Assembly: GCA_963624975.1 (NCBI GenBank)
Contig: CAVFRF010000083.1
Coordinates: 1-5,111 of the forward strand
DNA from: CAVLCC01 sp963624975
Lineage (GTDB): Bacteria; Actinomycetota; Coriobacteriia; Coriobacteriales; CADBOM01
Direction: 5' to 3'
DNA length: 5,111 nucleotides
Position 1 is the stretch's first letter, and every line of letters begins with the position of its first letter. Position numbers and translations under genes: made by a program. The notes under the pieces were generated by a model. That model was not told the origin of the DNA. It saw nothing but the letters and a program-made list of their open reading frames with translations, and made no database searches. Positions 1 to 5,000 of this stretch are shown here, one piece after another.

Positions 1-4
1 CAAA

Positions 5-973
5 GTGTCGAAAATCGACATGCCAAAATGTCGATTTTCCTCTTGCCAAATACACGCAGCGCGCCTCTATGGAGACAGCCGCTACGACACCATGGCTTCC
101 ATCGTGAGCGTCGGGTTTGGGTCCTCCGACACCGTCGTGCTTGCATCGGGCTCGAATTTCCCGGATGCCCTGTCGGCGAGCGCGCTGGCGGGCGCGTACG
201 GCGCGCCTGTGGTGCTCACCAGTCCCGAGGCGCTCTCGTCTCAGGCTCGCACGACGATCTCGAGCCTCGGAGCGAGTCGGGTGATTGTCATGGGAGGCGA
301 GGCCGCTGTCTCTACGTCGGTGGAAACCGAGTTCGAGAGTCGCGGCATCTCCGTCGAGCGGGTGGCCGGACAGACCAGGCAGGAGACCTCGCTTGCGGCG
401 CTGTCGAAGGTGGGGGAGAATGCGGGTTCGATAGACATCGTTATTATCGCTAGCGGCACAGGCTTTGCAGATTCGCTGTCCGCGAGTCCTTACTCCTATG
501 CGAAGAAGGCCCCGGTCGTTCTCGCCGAGGGCGACGGGACGCTCTCGGCCGAGTCTGTCTCGGCGATTGCCGCGTCCGGGGCGAAGCGCGCCGTGATCGT
601 GGGCGGCACCGCCGTGGTCGGAGAACAGGCCGCCTCGGCGCTCGCGTCTGCGGGTCTATCCGTCGAGCGTTGGTCGGGTGCCGACCGCTATGCCACGTCG
701 GCCGAGATCGCCGGGCACGAGCTGGCAGAGGGCATGTCGGCCGCGACCTGCGCCGTGGCGACGGGCAGGAACTTCCCCGATGCGCTCGCAGGCGGCGCGC
801 TCGTGGGCAGCAAGGGCGGTGTTCTGCTACTGGCCGACGACGGGCACGCCGAGACAATCGACAGGGTCATCGCCCCCAACAGGAGCGCGGTGAGGCAGTG
901 CTACATGCTTGGTGGCACGAGCGCAGTCCCGGCCAGCCTGGCAGGCAGCGTGCGCACGGCGCTGGGATACTAG
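5..973 (+). CDS. CWB2 (cell wall-binding repeat 2) protein, 5'-incomplete or truncated
   Basis: The product is a C-terminal cell-surface anchoring module made of three CWB2 repeats, at about residues 20-117, 119-220 and 222-322. Each repeat starts with an R-x-x-G-x-x-R-like motif (RLYGDSRYDT, RVAGQTRQET, RWSGADRYAT) and carries an NFPDAL or GFADSL motif and a VMGG/IVGG/MLGG strand. In this family three tandem repeats bind secondary cell-wall polymers and hold an exported protein on the envelope. Repeat 3 has two cysteines (C249, C299) on strands that would lie close together, so a disulfide is possible. The frame is open to the left edge. The GTG at 5 is only the first possible start: no signal peptide and no functional domain precede the repeats. 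Residues 1-12 are encoded by a perfect palindrome and look unlike the rest. The gene is therefore either cut by the window edge or a truncated remnant; no start in the window has a good ribosome-binding site. The family call is firm; the state of the 5' end is uncertain. Confidence 0.8.
   Translation: MSKIDMPKCRFSSCQIHAARLYGDSRYDTMASIVSVGFGSSDTVVLASGSNFPDALSASALAGAYGAPVVLTSPEALSSQARTTISSLGASRVIVMGGEAAVSTSVETEFESRGISVERVAGQTRQETSLAALSKVGENAGSIDIVIIASGTGFADSLSASPYSYAKKAPVVLAEGDGTLSAESVSAIAASGAKRAVIVGGTAVVGEQAASALASAGLSVERWSGADRYATSAEIAGHELAEGMSAATCAVATGRNFPDALAGGALVGSKGGVLLLADDGHAETIDRVIAPNRSAVRQCYMLGGTSAVPASLAGSVRTALGY
6..39. repeat. Perfect 12-bp inverted repeat with 6-nt loop inside the CWB2 frame
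   Basis: GAAAATCGACAT (10-21) is the exact reverse complement of ATGTCGATTTTC (28-39), with loop GCCAAA. The unit TGTCGA occurs at 6-11 and 29-34, and its complement TCGACA at 15-20, so a smaller hairpin (6-11 with 15-20) competes with the larger one. The AT-rich composition contrasts with the GC-rich gene that follows. GCCAAA recurs at 45-50 just outside the hairpin. This resembles a REP-type intergenic palindrome; whether it is dispersed in the genome cannot be judged from this window. Confidence 0.65.
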
Positions 974-1108
974 CGGGATGGAACCTAAGACATGGCGGCG
1001 GCATGGGCTGACGTAGTGTGTGAAGAATATTCGCCGCTTGGGCAAGTCTCTGAGGTGCTTTGCTGTCCGTGCGGGGTTGCCGTCTGGCCGCTTGGGGGAA
1101 TCTGCCTG

Positions 1109-1137
1109 TTGTTTGACCGGGCGGCTAGTGGTATATT
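1109..1137 (+). promoter_or_regulatory. Candidate extended -10 promoter for rpmB
   Basis: A TATATT -10 box (1132-1137) is preceded by TG one base upstream (1129-1130), which makes an extended -10. A weak -35 TTGTTT (1109-1114) lies 17 bp upstream. The closer TTGACC (1113-1118) matches the consensus better, but its 13-bp spacing is too short. Transcription would begin near 1144, giving a leader of about 57 nt. This is inferred from sequence only. Confidence 0.6.
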
Positions 1138-1150
1138 CGTCAAGTTGCGA

Positions 1151-1181
1151 ATTCGAACACGATTCGAACACCCAAGTGTTC
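1151..1181 (+). promoter_or_regulatory. rpmB leader: 11-bp-spaced direct repeat plus hairpin
   Basis: ATTCGAACAC occurs twice, at 1151-1160 and 1162-1171, offset by 11 bp. GAACAC of the second copy pairs with GTGTTC (1176-1181) around a CCAA loop, forming a 6-bp hairpin just upstream of the Shine-Dalgarno sequence. The first copy (GAACAC, 1155-1160) could pair with the same arm instead. The segment lies within the predicted leader, so it could act as a DNA operator or as RNA structure; its function is unknown. Confidence 0.45.
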
Positions 1182-1200
1182 TAGCGTTTAGGAGTGCATA

Positions 1201-1392
1201 ATGTCTCAGGTTTGCGAAATTTGCGGAAAGCATCCCGTGGCCGGCAGGAACGTCAGCCACTCTCACCGTGTGACCAACCGCCAGTTCAGGCCCAACATCC
1301 AGAAGGTCACCATCAAGGAGAAGAACGGCCACGTGCGCAAGGCCAACATCTGCACCAGCTGCCTCAAGGCTGGCAAGGTGGAGCGCGCATAG
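1201..1392 (+). CDS. rpmB: 50S ribosomal protein L28, zinc-ribbon (C+) form
   Basis: This is the bacterial L28 protein of the large ribosomal subunit, 63 residues long, typical of the short form. Four cysteines in two CxxC pairs (C5/C8 and C51/C54) form the expected zinc ribbon, so this is the zinc-binding C+ form and not the cysteine-free paralogue that some actinobacteria express under zinc starvation. The GRNVSHSHRVTNRQFRPNIQ stretch and the basic KVTIKEKNGHVRKANIC segment are characteristic of the family. The ATG start is set by AGGAG at 1190-1194, six bases upstream. The gene has its own promoter and ends about 80 bases before a strong terminator, so it is probably monocistronic. It faces the methyltransferase gene tail to tail. 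Confidence 0.97.
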   Translation: MSQVCEICGKHPVAGRNVSHSHRVTNRQFRPNIQKVTIKEKNGHVRKANICTSCLKAGKVERA

Positions 1393-1473
1393 CTTATCGC
1401 GCTGGTTCCGGGTTCGCCTCGACGCTGCAAGAACGATCGACTCGGAACTGCCAACATAAGATGCAAAGAGAAG

Positions 1474-1510
1474 CGGGCATCGGCTTATCGCCGGTGCCCG
1501 TTTTGTTGTG
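1474..1510. terminator. Intrinsic terminator of rpmB, probably bidirectional
   Basis: An 11-bp stem (1474-1484 with 1490-1500, one G-U pair, loop TTATC) is followed on the plus strand by TTTTGTTGTG, a classic rho-independent terminator 82 bases after rpmB. Read on the minus strand, the same stem is followed by the moderately T-rich CTTCTCTTTG, so it could also stop transcription from the convergent methyltransferase gene, although that would leave a 3' untranslated region of about 170-190 nt. Confidence 0.85.
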
Positions 1511-1526
1511 TTCTCGAACAGGGAAC

Positions 1527-1606
1527 GATTGCGGTTTTCCAGCCAAGGACGCTGTTGATGCCCGGACGCTATTCGGGCATTGAGCGAAGGGGATTACGCC
1601 GCAATC
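1527..1606. repeat. Nested inverted repeats between the convergent genes
   Basis: GATTGCGG (1527-1534) and CCGCAATC (1599-1606) are perfect 8-bp inverted arms. Inside them a second perfect pair, ATGCCCG (1558-1564) and CGGGCAT (1574-1580), encloses a 9-nt loop. On either strand this gives an arm with an inner hairpin. No T-run follows on either strand, so it is not a standard terminator. It lies in the 3' untranslated region of the minus-strand gene if that transcript ends at the rpmB terminator. Apart from these repeats, the 270 bases between rpmB and the methyltransferase gene show no credible coding. Confidence 0.5.
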
Positions 1607-1662
1607 TTGAAGCCAAGCGCATTCACACCCGAAACCGTCCGAACTTGTGCGGCTCCTGCGCG

Positions 1663-2550
1663 CTACCGGGGATCGGCCACCTCGAGGTTGCCCACCAACG
1701 AGAATATTACGCTGGTGTAGGCGGGGGTGGAGCCGCAGCACGATCCGATGAGCTGGATGCCCGCGGCCCTCATCTCCACGGCGGCCTTCGCCATCGCATC
1801 CGTGGCTCCATGGTAGTCGAGGTCGCCCTTGCGGTTGCGGGTCGGCGCCACCACGTCGGGGCACATCATGGTGGGCACGTTGCAGGCCCCTGCGAGTCTC
1901 GGCGCCAGCGCCACCATCTCGGCGGGGCCGAGCTTGCAGTTCATCCCCACGACGTCGGCCCCAGCATCCTGCAGCTGCTGGCAGCACTCCTCGATGGACT
2001 CGCCGGTCTTCGCGAGGTTTCCCTCCGCGTCGAAAACGCAGCTGCACATCACCGGCAGCTCACATGCCTCTTTGGCAGCCTCGACCGCGCACACTGCGTC
2101 GGGCAGGCTGGTCATGGTCTCGATGTAGATGGCATCGGGCTCTTCCATCGCCAGGTAGCGCGTCTGCTCCGCATAGTCTTGCGCTGCGGCATTGCAGCTT
2201 TCGTCGTCGACTGCGGCGATGAGGCTCGCTCCCATGTCGGCCAGCACATGATGCGGCTTGTTGGCCTTGGCCAGGCGCACGCCCCTGCGGTTGAGGTCTT
2301 CTACGTGCTCGGACATGCCCAGCTTGGCGAGCCTCGACCTCGACGCTCCGTAGGTGTTGGAAATCGCGCAGTTGGCGCCCGCTAGATGGAAGTACTTGTG
2401 GATCTCTTCGATCAGGTCGGGTTCCGTGACGTTGAGCAGCTCCGGGCAGTCCACGTTCTCGGCTCCGTAGCGGGTGAACATGAAACCCATCCCGCCTTCG
2501 ACCACCAGCATGTCTCTGCCAAATCTCATCTCGATATCGGCCATTGGCAT
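1663..2550 (-). CDS. Homocysteine S-methyltransferase family protein, stand-alone domain
   Basis: This is a cytoplasmic TIM-barrel enzyme of the homocysteine S-methyltransferase family, which moves a methyl group to homocysteine to give methionine, or a related thiol methyl transfer. The glycine-rich first strand VVEGGMG (residues 16-22) stands where family members have a DGAMGT-like motif. A NTYGAS segment follows at about 65-70 and an IET segment near 143-145. The three zinc-binding cysteines are present: C205 in VGMNC, and C271/C272 in GSCCG. At 295 residues it matches the single-domain type, with no folate or cobalamin modules as in MetH. The ATG at 2550 was chosen because GAAAGG (2556-2561) lies five bases upstream; the frame stays open to 2757, but that extension has no family similarity. 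Fourteen cysteines are present, including a CSC (169-171), which is unusually many. The methyl donor (S-methylmethionine, SAM or a corrinoid protein) cannot be told from sequence. It stands alone, convergent with rpmB and divergent from htrA. Confidence 0.87.
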   Translation of the reverse strand: MPMADIEMRFGRDMLVVEGGMGFMFTRYGAENVDCPELLNVTEPDLIEEIHKYFHLAGANCAISNTYGASRSRLAKLGMSEHVEDLNRRGVRLAKANKPHHVLADMGASLIAAVDDESCNAAAQDYAEQTRYLAMEEPDAIYIETMTSLPDAVCAVEAAKEACELPVMCSCVFDAEGNLAKTGESIEECCQQLQDAGADVVGMNCKLGPAEMVALAPRLAGACNVPTMMCPDVVAPTRNRKGDLDYHGATDAMAKAAVEMRAAGIQLIGSCCGSTPAYTSVIFSLVGNLEVADPR

Positions 2551-2584
2551 CAGGACCTTTCGCAATAGCTTTCTGCTTTCGTCG

Positions 2585-2590
2585 ATTATA
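2585..2590 (-). promoter_or_regulatory. Candidate -10 box of the methyltransferase gene
   Basis: A perfect TATAAT reads on the minus strand at 2590-2585, 35 bases before the ATG at 2550; the mRNA would start near 2578 with a leader of about 28 nt. No good -35 is seen at the expected distance (AATCAG near 2608-2613). Instead a palindrome overlaps that area, which may mean activator-dependent or repressed expression. Confidence 0.45.
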
Positions 2591-2613
2591 GAGCTTGTTG
2601 CGCCTCGCTGATT

Positions 2614-2632
2614 GCCGACGCTTGCCGTCGGC
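2614..2632. promoter_or_regulatory. 7-bp inverted repeat upstream of the methyltransferase -10 box
   Basis: GCCGACG (2614-2620) and CGTCGGC (2626-2632) are perfect inverted arms around CTTGC. The element lies just upstream of, and next to, the expected -35 position for the minus-strand promoter, so it could be an operator. Alternatively it is a hairpin in a longer leader, if transcription starts further upstream. Confidence 0.4.
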
Positions 2633-2657
2633 CAGTGCATCCATGTTGCTTTCTTCA

Positions 2658-2688
2658 CATTCAGACATGTTTCAGAATGGCTTACTAT
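2658..2688 (+). promoter_or_regulatory. Candidate htrA control region: phased direct repeats overlapping a weak promoter
   Basis: TTCAGA occurs at 2660-2665 and again at 2671-2676, exactly 11 bp apart, inside a 22-bp imperfect palindrome (2658-2679, CATTC at one end and GAATG at the other). A possible -35 TTCAGA (2660-2665) is separated by 17 bp from a possible -10 TACTAT (2683-2688); both match the consensus at four of six bases. Half-sites 11 bp apart in direct orientation are typical of OmpR-type response-regulator sites. This suggests regulated htrA transcription, but it is inference only. Confidence 0.4.
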
Positions 2689-2746
2689 GGTTCTAGTTGT
2701 CGGAAAGAAACCAGCATGCGCGCGGGCGGACGAGCTGCCATTCGAG

Positions 2747-2758
2747 CGTGCATGCACG
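2747..2758. repeat. Perfect 12-bp palindrome CGTGCATGCACG before htrA
   Basis: This self-complementary sequence with no spacer lies seven bases upstream of the htrA Shine-Dalgarno AGGTGA (2765-2770). It fits a dimeric regulator site in the untranslated leader, or it may be chance in GC-rich DNA. Confidence 0.4.
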
Positions 2759-2777
2759 ATGAACAGGTGATGTTTAG

Positions 2778-4391
2778 ATGAGCGATTTCGAAGAGAATGC
2801 TCCTAGCTGCCCAAACGCCTCGGATGCATCGGCATCCGAAGTTGACGTGTCTAGCCAGAACGCGGTCGGCGACGAATCCGCCGCGTGGCAATCGTCGCAG
2901 GCATCGCAAGTGCAGCCTGCTTCCGCGCAGCAGCCACAGTACAGCCAACCGCAGTACGCTCAGCAGTCCGTGACTGCCCAGCCCGCCGCGGACGCGCAGG
3001 CCACCCATGCGGCGTACCCCGAGTACGGCCGCCAGGCGGATGCGGCCCAGTCGACCCAGGCTGCAGACACCCAGGGCTGGCAGGGCGACACCGGTTACAG
3101 CGCCCAGCCTGCAGAATCCGCCGCGCAGACGGCTTCTCCCAACTGGCAGTTCGCCAATCAGGGCGATACCGTTGCCGACGAACCTCGTGTAGCATCCCCG
3201 CAGTACCGGCAGCCCGAGACCGTGCAGAATAAGCCGCGCAAGGGCATGAAACCCTTCGTGTGGGGCCTCGTGGGAGTCATAGCGGGAGCCGCTATCGTGT
3301 TCGGCGCGCTCTTCGCGACCGGATCGCTCGGAGGCTCCAGCGTCTACTCGGGTCAGAGCAGCAACGGCACCATCAACATCACAGCCACCGGCAACGACAC
3401 CACGGTGTCGCAGGCCGTGGCCGCCAAGGTGCTTCCCTCGATAGTGAGCATCGACGTTTACACCCAGCAAACCCAGAGCTACGGAGGCCTGTTCGGGGGC
3501 AGCCAGTCGTCGCAGGGCACTTCCTCTGAGACGCAGTCGTCGCTCGGATCGGGTGTGATCATGTCGTCCGACGGCTACATCCTCACCAACTATCACGTGA
3601 TTTCGGAAGGCTCCAAGTACATCGTGCACTTCGACGACGACTCCGAGGCCGAAGCCACCGTGGTGGGCAGCGACGAGACCTCGGACCTGGCGGTGCTCAA
3701 GGTCGACAAGACCGGCCTTACCCCGATCGAGGTGGCCGACTCGTCCGAAGTGGCAGTGGGCGACTGGGTGATGACGGCCGGCGCTCCGTTCGGCCTCACG
3801 AAGTCGGTGTCGACCGGCATCGTTTCGGCCCTCTACCGCAACGAGACCCTGCAGAACAGCTACGGCTCTTCGTTCTACGTGAACATGATCCAGGTCGACG
3901 CTGGCGTGAACCCCGGCAACTCGGGCGGCGCTCTCGTGAACTCCGAGGGCAAACTCATCGGCATCTGCGTGATGACCGCCTCGTACTCGGGCGACTTCTC
4001 GGGCGTGGGCTTCGCTATCCCCAGCAAGTACGCCAACAACGCCTACACCTCTATCGTGAAGACGGGCAAGGCCGAGCACCCGTATCTGGGCGTGTCGGTG
4101 GCCTCGGTTGACGCGACGACCAAGAGCTACTACGGCACCACCGCAGATTCGGGCGCATACGTAGCATCGACCGTGGAGGGCGGCCCCGCCGAGCAGGCCG
4201 GCATCCAGAAGGGCGACGTGATCGTGAGCATGGATGGCGAGGCCATCACCACTTCGTCGGAGCTGATCATCAACGTGAGGTCCAAGGAGATAGGCGACAC
4301 CGTCGAGCTGGGCGTGGTGAGAGACGGAAAGCAGATCACCATATCGGCGACCTTGGGGTCGGATGCCCAGAACTCCGACAACGAGTCTTAG
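2778..4391 (+). CDS. htrA: HtrA/DegP-family membrane-anchored serine protease with PDZ domain
   Basis: This is an envelope quality-control protease that cuts misfolded exported proteins. Residues 1-155 are a cytoplasmic low-complexity tail rich in Q, A, S, P and Y. A basic stretch (NKPRKGMK, 151-158) precedes one transmembrane helix at about 159-180, so the catalytic part faces outside. A Ser/Gly/Thr-rich linker follows. The trypsin-like domain spans about 208-430 with a complete triad: H273 in NYHV, D303 in TSDLAV and S382 in GNSGGAL. The PDZ domain (about 434-526) has the YLGV carboxylate-binding loop at 436-439 and the GPAEQAGIQKGD motif at 469-480. The full length of 537 residues is at the long end for the family because of the tail. 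The ATG is supported by AGGTGA seven bases upstream. rlmH follows after 11 nt in the same operon. The gene is intact. Among family members it resembles Gram-positive HtrA with a single PDZ; the symbol is by family. Confidence 0.95.
   Translation: MSDFEENAPSCPNASDASASEVDVSSQNAVGDESAAWQSSQASQVQPASAQQPQYSQPQYAQQSVTAQPAADAQATHAAYPEYGRQADAAQSTQAADTQGWQGDTGYSAQPAESAAQTASPNWQFANQGDTVADEPRVASPQYRQPETVQNKPRKGMKPFVWGLVGVIAGAAIVFGALFATGSLGGSSVYSGQSSNGTINITATGNDTTVSQAVAAKVLPSIVSIDVYTQQTQSYGGLFGGSQSSQGTSSETQSSLGSGVIMSSDGYILTNYHVISEGSKYIVHFDDDSEAEATVVGSDETSDLAVLKVDKTGLTPIEVADSSEVAVGDWVMTAGAPFGLTKSVSTGIVSALYRNETLQNSYGSSFYVNMIQVDAGVNPGNSGGALVNSEGKLIGICVMTASYSGDFSGVGFAIPSKYANNAYTSIVKTGKAEHPYLGVSVASVDATTKSYYGTTADSGAYVASTVEGGPAEQAGIQKGDVIVSMDGEAITTSSELIINVRSKEIGDTVELGVVRDGKQITISATLGSDAQNSDNES
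2820..2839 (+). repeat. Perfect 8-bp hairpin early in the htrA coding region
   Basis: TCGGATGC (2820-2827) pairs perfectly with GCATCCGA (2832-2839) around a 4-nt loop ATCG, starting 42 nt after the start codon. It encodes part of the low-complexity tail (DASASE), so it may just reflect repeated Asp/Ala/Ser codons, but it is a stable RNA structure near the translation start. Confidence 0.45.
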
Positions 4392-4402
4392 AGGAGAGCT
4401 GC

Positions 4403-4888
4403 TTGAAGATCGACGTTGTAGCAGTCGGCAAGCTCAAGGAGAAGTTCTGGCGTGAGGCGTGTGCCGAGTACGGCAAGCGCCTCACGCGCTATGTGGACTT
4501 GCGTATTGTGGAGATTGACGACCGCGACCCCGCGAAGTGCGGGGGAGAAGCCAAGGCCATGCAGGCCGAGGGAGCCGACATCGCCAAGGCCGTCGCCAAG
4601 ATGCCCGACGGCCCCGAGCGCCACGTGGTGTGCCTCGACATAGGCGGCAAGCAGATGTCGAGCGAGCAGTTCGCGCAGTTCGTCGAAGACAAGGCGCTCG
4701 AGGGCTGCAAGGACCTCGTGTTCGTGATCGGCGGCTCGACCGGCATAGACCCCGAGGTCAAGGCGCAGGCGCAGACCCTGCTTTCGTTCGGCAAGATCAC
4801 GATGCCGCACAACCTCGCGCGCGTGGTGCTGCTGGAGCAGGTGTACCGCGCCTACCGCATCATCCGAGGCGAGCCATATCACAAGTAA
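4403..4888 (+). CDS. rlmH: 23S rRNA (pseudouridine-1915-N3)-methyltransferase RlmH
   Basis: RlmH is a SPOUT-class SAM-dependent enzyme that methylates N3 of pseudouridine 1915 in helix 69 of 23S rRNA on the assembled 70S ribosome. The 161-residue length is normal. Family marks are the N-terminal MKIDVVAVGKLKEKFW, the SAM-binding knot segment VFVIGGSTGIDPEV (106-119), and the highly conserved tail LARVVLLEQVYRAYRIIRGE followed by PYHK (138-161). The start is TTG at 4403: AGGAG (4392-4396) sits six bases upstream, and the frame aligns with the family from this residue. The ribosome-binding site overlaps the htrA stop codon, so the two genes are very likely co-transcribed and perhaps translationally coupled. 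A gene pair of htrA and rlmH is also found in streptococci and bacilli near the origin, which supports the operon. The gene is intact. Confidence 0.97.
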   Translation: MKIDVVAVGKLKEKFWREACAEYGKRLTRYVDLRIVEIDDRDPAKCGGEAKAMQAEGADIAKAVAKMPDGPERHVVCLDIGGKQMSSEQFAQFVEDKALEGCKDLVFVIGGSTGIDPEVKAQAQTLLSFGKITMPHNLARVVLLEQVYRAYRIIRGEPYHK

Positions 4889-4894
4889 CTTGTG
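4880..4894. repeat. 15-nt palindrome at the rlmH stop codon
   Basis: CACAAG (4880-4885) and CTTGTG (4889-4894) are perfect inverted arms, and the three-base loop is the TAA stop codon of rlmH (4886-4888). No T-run follows, so it is not a clear terminator. The position is notable because the 3' end of rlmH is the insertion site of SCC elements in staphylococci. Confidence 0.5.
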
Positions 4895-4953
4895 GGACTC
4901 TCGGGCTTGATTTCTACTCGAAACTCCGCCTGGGATGCCCTGCGCGGGACATA

Positions 4954-5000
4954 CCATAACGGCTCAGGCTGGGCTTAACAGCCAGAAGTCGCCGTTACGG
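4954..5000. repeat. Stem-loop with nested inner hairpin (structure A)
   Basis: CCATAACGGC (4954-4963) pairs with GCCGTTACGG (4991-5000) at nine of ten positions. Inside, GGCTG (4967-4971) pairs with CAGCC (4979-4983). The right arm overlaps the left arm of the longer repeat at 4983-5010, so the two structures exclude each other. Confidence 0.5.

Larger units (their letters stand above)
974..1200. other. Intergenic region between the CWB2 gene and rpmB
   Basis: These 227 bases hold no credible gene. The right half contains the rpmB promoter and leader. The left half shows no convincing terminator for the CWB2 gene. It has an 8-bp palindrome GAATATTC (1025-1032) and two copies of GCCGCTTGGG (1033-1042 and 1087-1096) 54 bp apart, of unknown meaning. 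Confidence 0.6.

Noticed and set aside
1113..1118. TTGACC as the -35 of the rpmB promoter
   Set aside because: It is only 13 bp from the TATATT box, too close for a normal sigma-70-type promoter; the extended -10 explains the promoter better.
1151..1171. GATTCGAAC motifs resembling the T-arm of a minus-strand tRNA
   Set aside because: No acceptor stem, anticodon arm or D-arm can be built around either copy; the motif is duplicated in a leader region instead.
1555..2385. 276-residue plus-strand open frame opposite the methyltransferase gene
   Set aside because: It is antisense to a gene with intact zinc-binding motifs, its product is a His/Gly/Arg-rich shadow with no family resemblance, and it starts within the structured intergenic region.
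2551..2757. N-terminal extension of the methyltransferase up to the ATG at 2757
   Set aside because: The extra 69 residues show no family similarity, cover the likely promoter, and have no better ribosome-binding site than the ATG at 2550.
2551..2777. SAM or other methionine riboswitch before the methyltransferase
   Set aside because: The space before the start codon lacks the paired helices and conserved bases of SAM riboswitches that I can recognise, and the likely leader is only about 28 nt.
2685..4079. 464-residue minus-strand open frame opposite htrA
   Set aside because: It lies antisense to a clear, intact HtrA gene, has the His/Arg/Gly/Val-rich composition typical of GC-rich shadow frames, shows no domain, and has no sensible ribosome-binding site.
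4388..4957. 189-residue minus-strand open frame opposite rlmH
   Set aside because: It is antisense to the strongly conserved rlmH gene, and its composition is that of a GC-rich shadow frame.
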